Source: Rhabditoides inermis
Lineage: Eukaryota > Nematoda > Chromadorea > Rhabditida > Rhabditidae
NCBI GenBank assembly: GCA_963966185.1
Contig: CAWZYM010000312.1
Coordinates: 116,001-180,000, forward strand
Direction of reading: 5' to 3'
Length of the DNA: 64,000 nucleotides
Within the stretch, counting starts at the first letter, position 1, and each line of letters starts with the position of its first letter. This document shows positions 47,351 through 59,387 of this stretch, in pieces. Under the pieces are notes generated by a model that saw nothing but the letters and a program-made list of their open reading frames with translations, was not told the origin of the DNA and ran no database searches. Both the position numbers and the translations under genes were made by a program.

Positions 47351-50300
47351 CAACCACATCGATCTAACCACATACCGTGGTAAATAATAAACTCCTCGTA
47401 TAGCTCCCAGGTCTGTGTGGAGTGTGGAGTGTGAATTCATCTCATTCACCTACCCTCTCTTTCTTTGGCCCTCTCTCTTTTTGCTCCCTTAGCTGTGTTG
47501 CAAAATCCAATCATGGGGCGCAGAAAGAATCAGAAACCATGCGGAATCAGGCCGGTACACCATCCAACCTGATGCGGTAAACGTAGGGAAGACGGAATGT
47601 GGCGGTGTCCAGCGGAGCGCGGCGGAATATAATAATCGCATTGGGGCGTGCATCTGGGCTCCCCTCTCCTCTACTACCTCCTCCAACAGCCACTGGAATT
47701 ATATGCGTTGTCGCATCACATAAAGAGGGGAACGAATGGAATCGAGAGAGGGGAAGATGGAGGTATTCGTATTATCCCGCCATCCCACTAATGTCACCAC
47801 CCCTCTTTCTTATCCAACCCTTCCGGTAATTTGCACTATTGTGAAGCTCTGCGCCTTCCTTCTCCCAAGCTATCGTGTTACAATAGGTCCGCAACGTTCG
47901 TGTCAATTGATACTTCTCTCTCTCTCTTTCTCTCCCACAAGTAAGAAATCCCGGTTGCAATTGCGCGTAACGCGAATAGTTAATGGTCGGGATTAGCGCG
48001 TCTTCTGTTGCTTCGCACATTTGTAATTTGTAATCGGCGGATGGTTGGGAGCAGGAAACACGTATGTATCGATTCCGCCCCGGCCACTTTCTACCCCCCA
48101 ATTCTTTTGTTCGCATTTTGGCGCATGGCGAATTCGACATTCTGCTTAGTATGCGGCGCGTGAATATGCGGGTCTGCTCCTTTCGTCTGCTCCTTCTGCT
48201 CCTTCTCCTCCTCCTCCCCTCTTTCTTATAGACTCAATTATGAGGGCGCTGACTCTCCTCCGAGACACGGACGTACCCATCACAGCGATTGCCTTGCCAT
48301 ACAACACACAACCCATGCAATGTAGTGGAATGGGGTTAGTGCTGTCCGCTTCTTCCGTGACTATCATAAGTGAGTGACGGGCGTGTCTGGCTCTCCTCGA
48401 CCTGCACACTCCCTCTCCGCTGTCTCGCCGCCGCGAGTGATGTATCACAGCGATAGAGTAGCGGCTATCACTCTTCGCGATGAAGCCGGCACAAAACAAT
48501 TCGTCTACTCGCTCCGCGGCCGCTCTCTCCCCTGCCCACACTATTTCTCCCCGGCCCACTCGTAAACAAACTGCCTGAGGGGAGGGGGCGAATGTGCGAG
48601 GGTAATATATGGACATGGCATACCGCGAAGCTCTCTCTCGAGTATGGGAGGAGGAAGGAAGGAAGGGAGAGAGAAGAGGACAAGTGATTGCATCTTCGCA
48701 GTCGAGATTGCACTCCAGAAACGCAATATGCCCGCCTCGGAGAGGAGCAATTGATTCGGAGCGGACAATCGACGATGAAATGAGAAATACTATTTACAAA
48801 AGGAATAAAACAAAGGTCGATTATGTATCAAAAAGCCGCTTTGTGATACGAAAAGATCTTTCTGAGGATGTTACGGAGGGTGCGCGGCCTTTCTGCAATC
48901 TTTCTTAAGGCCAGAAAAAAGTCTGAATTCTACTCAAGCTACGCTTTCAGGATGAGAATAATCGGCACTCGAATCGGTCTTCGAAGAAGCCGCCTCTCCA
49001 CAATACTCCCCTGCCCGACAATGTCGTCACATGCGCCCAGGAGACACTCGGTATGAGATTATAAGTTTAATTGTTTTTACAAAAATGCTGTATTAAAAAA
49101 AATCCATCAGAGGTTATTAGTTTAATTGTTTATACAAAAATGCGCTGTTTTTTTATTGAAGATTATTAGTCATTATACAAAAATGCAGTTTTTTTATTTC
49201 ATTAGAGACTATTAGTTTAAATTGTTTATGCAAAACTGCAGTGTTTAATTTATTTCATTAGAGACTACTAGTTGTGATTGTTTGTACAAAAATGCGCTTC
49301 TTTCATTAGAGATTTACACAGTGCACGGTGACCTTATCGCGAATGCAGAAGAAAATGGTTTAGTTTCATGTAGAACTGAGTAAACACCGTCCTTAAAGAT
49401 GCATTTCTCTTTTTTTCCGCTGAATTGAATTGATCAGTAGTGTTCTACGGTTCCACCTTGAAGTCGCATTAGTTCAAATCGCATTATTTCTTATCCCTTG
49501 GGATAGGCCGCTATATGAATCACTAAAACCCGAGTACTTATACTTAAGACGCTTTCCCGAACTGACTCAGAGCGTGATACACGTTTCACGTGAATCTGAC
49601 CTTTTCTTTCTTTTCAGAGGAGCTCGACTGGTGTCTTGATCAGTTGGAGACGATCCAAACCCATCGATCAGTCTCTGAAATGGCCTCGAGCAAGGTGGAT
49701 CATTACAATTTTAAATCATTTCTTTTCTAATATTTGCTCGTCTCGCGTGTACCGTATATATGCGTGTACCGGTTTGGCTCGCTTCTCTGCGCTCTCTCCC
49801 CCATCCGCACTCTCTCGCTTCCGGAACGTCGTCGGCTGTCCGAATCTTCAAAGAGCCCATCGCTCATTCGATTAGGTGACCGTATCGGTACGCGCGCCTC
49901 TCCCCGAAACAAGCGCTATTTTTCTGCTGTTTGCTTACCTGTCCATCTGCCACTGCCAAACTCTCTCGCCCCCTCTCTTTCTCCCACTGCGCTCTCTCGA
50001 ATCGCAGCGCTCTCTCGCTTCCGTTCTCACGCCGTCGATTCGCCACGACAGTGCCTTGGCTTTTGCAAATCTTCGCAGCAGCGCCCCGAGCCTGGCAGTG
50101 TTCCAGGCTGCGTTCGAACTGTTGTCTGGTCCCGACGCGATTGTATCGACTGTCTCGTGATGCGCTACTTACTGTGTGCATGTGATCGTGGTTTACGCGA
50201 GAATTACGACCTTTCGCGCTTTCACACATTCCTTAGATATGGAATGCGACGCGCCGCGCTGATACTGTCACAATGCTCTTGCTTCGATTCCATTCGCACC

Positions 50301-50660
50301 TCTCGCCTCTGATTTGCACTATCTACCACTCTGTTTATAGTGCGGCCGCACTGCTGTTCACAATATTCCCCGACGGCAATATCACATCTGCTTTCTGCTA
50401 CGAACAAACACTCGTACAAAACCCATGTTTTCGTGCACTCTAGCCGATCTTTGCCACCACAGCTATATAAAAGAGACTAGCACTTCAACTTCAATCGCTA
50501 TCGGCGCTCGTTACTGTGCCGATTTCACGCACACACGCACAATCTGTGTGGTGTTTGTGTCAAACACCACACAGCACTCATAGATTGCTGGACAGAAGTG
50601 CGATGGAAGACAATTTGCAGACTGCCGGACACTAATCATCCAACTCTTCTTACGTTCCCA

Positions 50661-50738
<78 letters not shown>

Positions 50739-52235
50739 ATGTTGTGCCAGCGTCAGTGAGGCTCACACGCAAACCGCCACGATTATCCGTTCTATCAGCT
50801 GATTTCTATGCTCACTCTCTCTAATCACATGCTCTCTCGCTCGGCGGCCGTCGAATCAGCTGTTTATCCCTCCCTCTTCTCCAATCTGCTTCTCCACTCA
50901 TGCCCTCCGGTCATTTGCGCGTGCTGCTCACTTGCAGACCTCTTGCCATCTCATTCAAACATATAATATTCATATTGACCTGATATTTATGCATTACTTT
51001 CAGTTCCGCAAAATGCTCAACAAGGAACTGTCACATTTCGCCGAGAGCAGCAAGTCGGGCACACAGGTACGACTGGCACCTCATTTGCATACGAACTGTG
51101 TGTTGTGTTTAGGTGTCCAAGTTCCTGATCACCACCTACATGGACAAGGATGAGGACGATCCGAATGCAGAAGGGGAGACGGGAGAGGTGAGTGAATGCA
51201 GAAGACGTGCCCCTCTCAATTATGGCATTAATCGTTATCATAACTTCCCTGTCTCTAAGGTGTCTGGCGATCAGACAACAGATTAGTTGATTAGTAGCGA
51301 GAGATTTCCAGGCATCTCGGCATAACACATATTGTCATGATTGCAGTGATAACCCCCGCAATGTTCAGGGCCCGTCCACCTCCTCCCCCCAACTGCCGAT
51401 GGGGCTGTTGAACAAGGCGAGGACAGCCGCAATGAACCGGATAAGCGGAGTCAGGAAGTTGAAGGTAAGTAGTTTTGTAATGTAATGTAATGTTTATTAT
51501 GAATACAATAATAACAATGTACTCTCAGGCTCACCACTCGACAGACGGAACGCTGCCCGACTATGGAGTGCCAGCAGCCAAGGAAGTGGAGGTGTACATG
51601 CAGAGGGTTCGTATATCCTTTCTCCTCTCATTAATTAATTAATTTATACGGGTTTTTAAACACACGTGAAATACAATAATGTAAATAAAGAGATGGTAAC
51701 AAGAAACAACAAAACGAATCTCACAAGTGGAGCTGCTGTCTGCTAAAATCAGCGGGGTCTCATTCCACACCCGCTCCTTTTCAGATCAATGAGTGGGGCC
51801 CGAACGTGTTCAAAATCGACGAGCTCACCAAAAATCACGCCTTGACAGCCGTCACCTACACACTATTCAAAGTAAGCGCGCCGTTTTCTCCACAGTACTC
51901 ATGCCTTCGTTGCAGGACCGGGGTTTGATCAAGGCGTTTGAGATCAACTCCACCGTACTCGTCACCTACTTGTTGAATCTAGAGCATCACTACAAGGTAC
52001 GTTGAGGTTGTGGATTCGGAATATGCAAATATACATTTTCAGGACAATCCGTACCACAATCACATACACGGAGCAGATGTGGCGCAGAGTATGCACGTGT
52101 TGATGACGTCACCCGTCATTTCGGTCAGTTCACGATATGATCAAACCACAGAAATGCATGTGTTCACATTGTTCCCGCGTACTATTGTTCGTGAGCACGT
52201 GCTGATTCTGCAAGTGCGAAGAGACCGCGTCAGTT

Positions 52236-52287
<52 letters not shown>

Positions 52288-54285
52288 GCTTGCACGCCCA
52301 CCATACGTCACTTGAGGGTGGCCTATGACGTCCCGCATGTTTTGCGTAGAAGCGAGTCACGAAGAGTTGAAATAGAGGGAGAGAGGGAGGAAATGGAGTC
52401 AGACCCATGACTGCACTCTAATGAATCCAACACAGCCACCATTCGATAACAAGCATTACACAGCCGCCATTACAAATGAGTGCGAATCTATGGTGCTGTG
52501 TTCTGATATTTACGTACGCATCCACGGGACCACCGAAATCCGTATTGTTGGAACTCGCAGTAGGCGTCGCATTACTGTACTTTACCGGAATCTTACCGTA
52601 TTGCCATGAGATAATTGATATGATTCTGATTCTGTGTTCTGATGCGATGCTTCAGGAGTCGTTCACGGATCTGGAGGTGATGGCGGCGATCTTCGCGGGC
52701 GCCATTCACGACGTCGACCATCCAGGGTTCACCAACCAGTACCTCATCAACTCCAGTGAGCAGCTTCCTCCCCCCTCTCTCTCTCTCTCCCCCCTCTCTC
52801 TCTCTCTCTCCCTCCTTTTTCTGTGCGTCATATCTGTGAAGTTTATCCGTCTCATCCCGTTCACATTCTGGCTTGGCATCTAGGATTGTAGCGAGTAGAA
52901 ATCTCTGCGATGCGGATTTGTGGAACACGCACAGACGACGGGGATGATACAGTTGAAAAAAATCACGGATTTCAAGAAGCAGAAGTCAGTCACAGAGTGC
53001 TATGAGCACTTGATTCGTAGCAACAAACACGTGAGAAGAAGAAAATATCAATAATTTACACAAAATTCAAAGTATCCCCCGATTCAAGAGACCACAAAAC
53101 GAATGAAAGAGTCATGCATTTTCAGACAACGAGCTGGCGATCATGTACAACGACGAGTCGGTGCTGGAGCAGCACCATCTGGCGGTCGCCTTCAAGCTGC
53201 TGCAGGAGTCCAACTGCGACTTCCTCACAGGGCTCTCACGCAAACAGCGACTCCAGTTCAGAAAGATCGTCATAGACATGGTACGTTGAAGTTTTCTTTT
53301 TCAACGGGTCCTCCTATACCTTCAAAACGCCTTCGAAACACTGTGAAGGCAGAATTACCACTACTTTTCTCTGATAATCAAGAATCCATCGATCGGTGTT
53401 GGATGCACCTGCAGATCCCTGTATCTCTCTCGCGTTTTTTCTTGTCGTGCAAACGCTTCCGGTGCAGCGCGGTGGCGTCTTGCTGTCTCTCTTGCCACTA
53501 GACAGTTCCCATATATCCACCCTTCCATCCCATCTCCAATCGATCTCCGCGCGCGTTGCACGACCGCCACAGTGACCCACTCGCTGCGCGGCGCGCCCTG
53601 CAAATTATCATCGCCTATCACCCTATCACCGGAAGCGAGACAGCACGCCGCGAGCGGAGGCGCAGATGCGTGAGAGAAGATCCTACACTAAACCAATATG
53701 CACTTCCGCCGGGGTGTCAAAGAGACCGAAAGAGAGAGAAAGAAAGAAACGACGACGACGACGCAACACATTAACGATGAATGAATGGGTGCAGAGTGCC
53801 GGGGCAGATCGATGGGCTATCGAGGGATATGTATAAGATTTATGATCGATAACAAAAATATAAACAAACAGTGATCATGATGAACGGCAAAAAACAAAAC
53901 GAAACCACATGTACATGTTGTGTTTGCAGGTATTGGCGACGGATATGAGCAAGCACATGTCGCTGCTGGCGGATCTGAAGACGATGGTGGAGGCGAAAAA
54001 GGTCGCGGGATCCTCGTCAGTAGTCCTTCTAGACAAGTACAACGACAGAATACAGGTGGGCTAGTCTTCTTTTTTTATTGTTTTTTATTGTCTGCAATTC
54101 CAATTAAATGTTGCCAAAATGAGTGAGCTTGTCGATCTTCCCCTCTGAATCCACCAATCACCATCCTACCGTAGCCAACACACCGATCAATCTCGCGGCT
54201 GTTTTGATTGATCACATTCTGTCACCGTCGCCTCATCACATGCTATAGCCAGTGGTGGGCCCGGTCAAAAACCGTACGCTCTAGT

Positions 54286-54368
<83 letters not shown>

Positions 54369-55147
54369 GGTGTCACAATGCCCCATAAATCGTCGAGCCA
54401 GTAGTTCCATTCGCCACTACTTCTTGCCTGATTGTCATATGATGGGGTGGTCAACGGGGAACTTTCTAAAAGGCCACGGGTGTCTAAGTGGAAAACGGGA
54501 TCAGAGAGCGAAAAAAAAATTGTCAACATTCAACAAGGCAAATGAATACGTCACTAACCTTGTGCTCGCAGGTGCTGCAATCGATGATCCACCTGGCGGA
54601 TCTGTCGAATCCGACCAAGCCGATCGATCTGTACCGGCAGTGGAACACGCGGATCCTGGAGGAGTACTGGCGGCAGGGCGACAAGGAGAAGGAGCTCGGA
54701 CTGGAGGTGTCCCCCATGTGCGACCGGGGCAACGTGTCCATCGAAAAGTCACAGGTGAGCTATTCTTATGCAAACTACTGTAGTATACTATAATATGGTT
54801 TAACGATAATTCAATAACACAATTATTTAGTATCCCGCCATAAGTAGCTAGATGTTTGATACAGATAGCTTAGGGTCAGCTCAATATTTGCCACGCTGTA
54901 CATTTCCTGTTGTATCACTGTGTCTCTATGATCCCTTGGCAGATAAAGATTGCTATACTTTCAGGTCGGTTTCATCGACTACATCGTTCACCCGCTCTAC
55001 GAGACGTGGGCGGACCTGGTCTACCCGGACGCGCAGCGGATCCTCGATCAGCTGGAGGAGAACAGGGAGTGGTACCAGTCCAGGATCCCCGAGGAACCAG
55101 ACTCGGCCCGATCGGTGGAGACAGAAACGGACGAGGCGCACGTGTAG
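41045..55147 (+). CDS. pde-4: cAMP-specific 3',5'-phosphodiesterase PDE4, long form
   Basis: Hydrolyses cAMP to 5'-AMP in the cytosol or at membranes. Long-form model (647 aa): 41045-41409, 46369-46462, 48951-49050, 49618-49694, 51004-51066, 51113-51187, 51369-51464, 51529-51606, 51785-51871, 51916-51996, 52043-52123, 52656-52755, 53126-53280, 53930-54055, 54572-54754 and 54965-55147. All phases match. Exon 1 holds the PKA site RRESFLYR (Ser91). UCR1 follows with [21 protein letters not shown], split between exons, and UCR2 begins [23 protein letters not shown]. Catalytic residues are [10 protein letters not shown] (His377), IHDVDHPG (His417, Asp418), [10 protein letters not shown] (Asp536) and the purine-binding Gln587 in [13 protein letters not shown]. 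The start may instead be the next Met at 41129, or a frame open back to 40850. UCR1/UCR2 pairing normally restrains the enzyme and PKA phosphorylation activates it. Confidence 0.93.
42631..42750 (+). CDS. pde-4: PDE4 cassette exon d
   Basis: Begins after TTTTTCTCGCAG and ends TC before GTAAGTG. It starts with one base and ends with two, so it fits between exon 41045-41409 and either the UCR1 exon or the terminal exon at 42859. It encodes [18 protein letters not shown] and [14 protein letters not shown]. No known PDE4 domain is seen. Confidence 0.5.
42859..42913 (+). CDS. pde-4: Alternative terminal exon e (non-catalytic PDE4 product)
   Basis: Acceptor CCCCACAG. The frame continues in phase from cassette exon d through [16 protein letters not shown] to a TAA stop, with no donor before it. 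A canonical AATAAA follows 318 bases later. A transcript of 41045-41409, 42631-42750 and 42859-42913 would encode the RRESF segment plus a unique tail, without UCR1 core, UCR2 or catalytic domain. Confidence 0.45.
42965..42972. promoter_or_regulatory. Perfect CRE palindrome TGACGTCA
   Basis: Lies in the 3' UTR of the short alternative transcript, or equally upstream of exon g. Confidence 0.4.
43231..43236 (+). promoter_or_regulatory. Poly(A) signal AATAAA inside the PDE4 locus
   Basis: Canonical hexamer after an A/T-rich stretch, 318 bases after the stop of exon e. It supports premature 3' end formation. Confidence 0.55.
44193..44311 (+). CDS. pde-4: PDE4 alternative first exon g
   Basis: ATG in [19 protein letters not shown], then [14 protein letters not shown], ending AG before GTAAAC in phase 2, so it joins the UCR1 exon at 46369 in frame. 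119 coding bases without interruption in a non-repetitive stretch make this one of the better-supported alternatives. Confidence 0.6.
45285..45310 (+). CDS. pde-4: PDE4 alternative first exon h
   Basis: Tiny exon: MNTRGVKR plus AG before GTATAC, phase 2. Joined to the UCR1 exon it gives [14 protein letters not shown]. Support is phase, donor, and the parallel with the other short first exons. Confidence 0.4.
45928..45953. promoter_or_regulatory. Two perfect CREs (TGACGTCA x2)
   Basis: TGACGTCA at 45928-45935 and again at 45946-45953, 18 bases apart. They lie 248-273 bases upstream of alternative first exon i, in a GC-rich promoter-like block. CREs bind CREB/CRH-type bZIP factors. Confidence 0.7.
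46201..46247 (+). CDS. pde-4: PDE4 alternative first exon i
   Basis: ATG in [15 protein letters not shown], ending AG before GTGAAA in phase 2. Only 121 bases of intron separate it from the UCR1 exon at 46369. The GC-rich upstream block has two CREs and one ATCAGCTGAT (46058), arguing for an internal promoter. The product contains UCR1 and UCR2 but no RRESF site. Confidence 0.65.
46463..48950 (+). other. PDE4 intron after UCR1, possible cassette exon
   Basis: One possible phase 0/0 cassette exon lies at 47493-47576 (acceptor CTCCCTTAG, donor GCGGTAAAC). It would insert 28 residues ([18 protein letters not shown]) between UCR1 and the linker. The direct joint 46462 to 48951 already matches the length of vertebrate linkers, so this stays tentative. 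A CT tract occupies 47310-47348. Confidence 0.35.
49060..49312. repeat. About five diverged 55-60 bp tandem repeats
   Basis: Units of the form ATTAGTTTAATTGTTTATAC, AAAAATGC, T-rich spacer, CATTAGAGA follow the exon at 48951-49050 almost directly in the PDE4 intron. Copies differ by small indels. Confidence 0.75.
50664..50736. repeat. (CT)n microsatellite, about 36 units
   Basis: Nearly perfect dinucleotide run in the intron before the UCR2 exon at 51004. Confidence 0.95.
54288..54367. repeat. (GA)n tract in the last large PDE4 intron
   Basis: About 80 bases of GA with one interruption, on the sense strand. Most other intron tracts of this gene are CT on the sense strand. Confidence 0.9.
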
Positions 55148-55725
55148 CCACACTCCCTCCCCCATCACAGATTTCTATTATGTTAATTGCCTCTAGGTGC
55201 TTTGAACGTGAGCCGACCCCGAATGATTATTTGATTGTGATATGTCACACACACACACACCCCGCACACCGCACACTCACACACATGCAGCTCCATTGGA
55301 TGATCGTTTCTCTCTATCCTCTCTCTCTCTCGCATACTTGTTCACAGCTTTAAAACGCGGAAAGTTCAACAACTCCCTTGTCTCCCTCTCTCCCCCTTCT
55401 CTCTCGGTTGAAGATTGCGGTGTGTTTTACTCGTTTCTCTCTGATATATGAGTTTTATATTTGGAATTATGTCGATGAGTCCAGTATGTCAAAGCATAGA
55501 GAGGTTAAATACTTTTATTCTCTGCGTAGCCTCCCTCCTCCACAACACACACACACATTTTCTCTTGAATTACGGAAGTATTTTTGCGATGTTTATTTAA
55601 TAATTTGAGATAAAGTTTTACGCCTATTTTGGACACACATTACTGTACGAAGAGATCAAAACAAAACAGGTATACGGTCAAAAGTATACGCCAGTGATTT
55701 AAAAAAAATGACTCTCAAAAATGTT
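55148..55725. other. Convergent gap, PDE4 3' UTR
   Basis: No gene. It holds a CA-rich stretch at 55246-55285, CT patches, and no canonical AATAAA on the plus strand, so PDE4 must use a variant poly(A) signal. Confidence 0.5.
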
Positions 55726-55728
55726 AAT

Positions 55729-56061
55729 TTATTTTGTGGATAAGAGTATCGTTTCTAGAGAGGGAAGGAGACCGGAAGAATGACGGATATACTTTACTGA
55801 TGTTTTTTTTTTCGAAGATTAGAAAAAGACTCACATAATGTTTGCAAACAGTAATTGTCGTCTACTTCATCTAGAGTCGATGGAGAAAATGAATTTAAAG
55901 TTTGAAATAGCAATTGAAACGCGACCGTGAATAGATGCGTAAAGAAATGAGAATGATGAAAATCAAAGAGACAAGGGAGATGGGAAGAGAGAAGGAGACT
56001 CACCCATCAACACATCTACACTCCATCGGAGTAGTGCCACCAGAACATCTGCCGAAGACAT
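55729..56061 (-). CDS. Possible 54-aa protein, 3 exons
   Basis: Unrecognised small protein. Exons 56061-56004, 55870-55835 and 55796-55729 on the minus strand. Donors GTGAGTC and GTGAGTC, acceptors CTCTAG and ACATCAG, with consistent phases (1, then 1). The peptide reads MSSADVLVALLRWSVDVLM, DEVDDNYCLQTL, then KYIRHSSGLLPSLETILLS. It looks like a compact helical protein without signal peptide or membrane segment. The stop codon overlaps an AATAAA, so the 3' UTR would be very short. The second intron is only 38 bases. It could be a chance chain of short frames, or the 3' end of a longer gene. Confidence 0.38.
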
Positions 56062-56728
56062 ACTAACAAAACAACACTGGCGCGTAGATTTGTATGTTTT
56101 ACAAAGGAAAATTGTACCATGATCTGTGTGCCATTTCGGCCGAACCTGATGTAATATCTCGCGCGTATCGGAAAAGGTGATTCTCGGTGTTATCATGGCT
56201 GCTTCGTTATTCACACACAATCGTAAACGACAAACCAAAAATCATGCACGATCTTATCAGTTTTATAGTAAATGATTCACCCTTATAATAATGGTTTAAA
56301 TGTTTTTACAACTTTCAAACAACCTGTTTTATTGTGTTATTTTGGATGTTTAGTAAAACATTTTCGAGAGACACCAAATTGAGCAGGTCAAAATGTGTTT
56401 ACCAGTTATGGATTCACTTCTTACAAAGAAGGTAACAACTACTGTAGCATATTTGTTTGATTATCACATAGTAATTAATTATTTCAATCTCAAACCAAAC
56501 TTTCAAAAAATGAATGCATTGCGCATACGGTATGAGCTTCTCTCATTTCTAAACTTTTTACGGCAGCACAAAATAAAGAAAGATAGTCTCTCCTTATTAG
56601 TGATGCCATGATAACGAAGCCACATCACTTCGAATTTGGACCAAGCAGAGCACGCTAAACACACCGCGATAAGGTGTGGTTTATAAGCGGGCGGGTATGG
56701 TATGGTATAGCGTCGTTCTTCTGGAAGG
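56062..56728 (+). promoter_or_regulatory. Divergent promoter region, lectin side with GATA sites
   Basis: AT-rich. Near the lectin start are TGATAA (56609-56614), GATAAG (56668-56673) and a TTTATAAG box (56680). In C. elegans, TGATAA sites are bound by ELT-2/ELT-7 GATA factors and drive intestinal genes, which include many C-type lectins. Confidence 0.45.
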
Positions 56729-59007
56729 ATGCTTCCCCTCCTCCTTTTCCTTCTGCTTGTCAGCCCTGCCCTGGCGGACTCCGATCCCTGCCCCGCTGGT
56801 GCCATCTACAACGACGCACTCGACGTGTGCTACATTGTCAGTCCCCCCCCCCTCTCTCTTTCTCTTTCTCTCTCTCTCTCTCCTCTCTTTCTTTTTTCTC
56901 TCTCTCTCTCACAAGTAATATGAATAGGATTTAAACTGTAATTCATTCCAGTACAATGCGCAAGCGAGTTCGTTCGTGGAGGCTGAGAGGAACTGTGTGT
57001 CGATGGGGGGACAACTCGCCAAGATCATGTCCGGATTCGAGAACACTCTCATCAACGGTGCGCGCTCTCTCTTTATCTCTGTCTCTCTCCCTCTCCCTCT
57101 CTCTCTCCCCCCCCTTCTCTCTCTCTCTCCCCCCCCCTTCTCTCTCTCTCCCTCCCTCTCTCCCTCTCTCTCTCCCTCCCTCTCTCCCTCCACCCTTCCC
57201 TCCTTGCAGAGATTGCGCCGTTCAAGTTCCCGCACGCTGCCGACTACTGGGTGGGCGGCTTCTTGAATTCCATTCAGAAGCAGTGGATGTGGATCGACTG
57301 GACAGCTATCACCTACAACAAGTGGGGACCCAGTGAGTGCATTGTTCACGGATTCAGCGTAAAATTTGTGTATAGGTGCTCAATTACATCAAAATCCGTC
57401 ACTACAAGTGTGTGTGCTGTCTGTGTCAGTCGATTCAATCAATCAATCAATTCATCAGTTTATCCAGACTCGTTATATATCTGAATACAACACACTCACG
57501 AAGCATACAGTCGATTATAATTGTATAGCCGGTTGAATCCGGGGTCCTCCTGTGTTTTTGGATTACGTTTTCAGTATTCGAAACATTGTTGTGTTCCTGT
57601 CATAATTTTAAAGGAACTGTTTAGTACAGAAATAAAACGGAACGAAGAAAGACGGAATAAAGTTGTATGCCAGAGGCATTGTATAAATCAAGCATCTTGC
57701 AGGCCAGCCGGCTCCTTATGGTCAGTGTGTGTCAGTGCAGACGACGGGTGGAAAGTGGCAGGGAGACGTGTGCAAGGTAGCGTTTTCAAGATCAAAGAAA
57801 ATCATGGTCAGATTACTGTCACCTCAGGGTTTTCTCTTGTTGAGTGGTATGTATAGTCAAAAACAACAGACAAGAAGTCAAACCAAATCATTTGTTCATC
57901 CGGAAGCGCAATCATAGTGACACAACCAACACTGTTGTATAGGTTCTCCTCGATTTGGCAATATCACTAACACGGGCAGCTCGCGCACTAGCACTAGTCT
58001 TAACGGATCGTTATGAACACATGGCCACAGTTTTCACACAGTTTTCAAGCTGATTCCGAATATGAACATAATTGTGAACAACCCATTCAGACTGCCAAGC
58101 CCTCCGTGTGCATGACCCCCTCGTCCGCCGTCCGCAACGCCACCTGTCCCACCCCCGCCCCCTCCACCTGTCCCCCCTCGGCCAATGTCACCGTGGCACC
58201 CACGGCTAGTCACGTACCCTGCAGGGTGGGTGGATCAAGGTGTTATCAGTCTTGATGATCAGTCAGTCGAAGTTGTTAGCAGGCGATCGCAAGTAGTTTG
58301 AAGAGGTAGTTTCAGGTAGTTGGAGAGCATATCGATAGTAATTTGAAGAGATTTTAGATTATTGATTAGTGTAATACAATAACTTTAGCCGTCCGGCAAC
58401 GAGTCGTGGATCTACTATCAGGAGGATCAGAGCTGCTTCTGGGTGGGAATGACTTCTTTATCATCTCATCATCTTTATACTTACCTGATCATCTGATTCA
58501 TCTGATAATATTGATCTGATCATATTTGTCATATTTATCATCATCCATCTGAACTTTTGGAACTTACAACTCGGCTTTCAGTCGACTGTGACGAGCAGCA
58601 ACAACTATCTGAAGATGACATTCGACGATTCTGAGAGAGTAAGTATACGACAAAAAACAGGAAGATTCATGACCCTTCCATTCAGCTTATTGATTTATTG
58701 ATTTATTGGTTGACCATTCAGCTGTGTCAATCACTCGGCGGTGAGCTCGCCTCCATCCACTCCGACAAGGAACTCAACTTTGTCGAAGGTAATTAGTTTT
58801 GTAGTTACGGTTCTTATATTCGGGTATTCAGAATCAAAATATTTATATCGAATTAAGTAGCACATGGTAATGTAAATTACCTGAACAATGCTGAACAGGT
58901 ATTCACAATTCCAGGCCTTCTATTCAACCAGTACCAGTTCTGGTCGAGCATCCACTATGTCGACGGATTGTGGGAGAGTGTGGACGGGTGAGTCTCCCTC
59001 CCCCCTT

Positions 59008-59040
<33 letters not shown>

Positions 59041-59343
59041 TTGATTCTTATAAGATGATCGTAGGTTTTTGCGCCGAAAAGTTCAGTCGACAAATCGGGC
59101 TTTTGTTTGAGAGACTCACCGAGCTCACCGCCGAGTGATTGACACAGCTACCCATTAATAGAGGGCAATCGTCTGGCGGACCAGACCATTGTACTAATAT
59201 ATGTAGGCTAACAATAATCAGTGGACAAATATTTTCTCGCTCATATTTCATCTTTCTTAATGGACAGATCTCCGATCGACTATGGATGGAACACTACCAA
59301 AATTCCCACGGACGCCAATCACTTCTGCATCCAGATCTCGGTG

Positions 59344-59387
<44 letters not shown>

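Noticed and set aside
49021..49050. ATG exon [10 protein letters not shown] as a PDE4 short-form start
   Set aside because: The same bases are read in another frame as the end of exon 48951-49050 (CAQETL), which matches the conserved PDE4 linker and phase.
50932..51153. 73-codon frame starting upstream of FRKMLNKEL as an alternative start
   Set aside because: It reads through a good acceptor and a short 46-base intron; the homology to PDE4 UCR2 starts exactly at the splice site.
52935..52982. Extra PDE4 exon after the HDVDH exon
   Set aside because: It starts in the needed phase but ends in phase 0, so it would break the frame into the next exon. The direct joint gives the expected [13 protein letters not shown].
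59048..59251. Minus-strand 67-codon frame in the lectin gene
   Set aside because: It arises from the inverted copy of the lectin exon edge within an intron, not from a separate gene.
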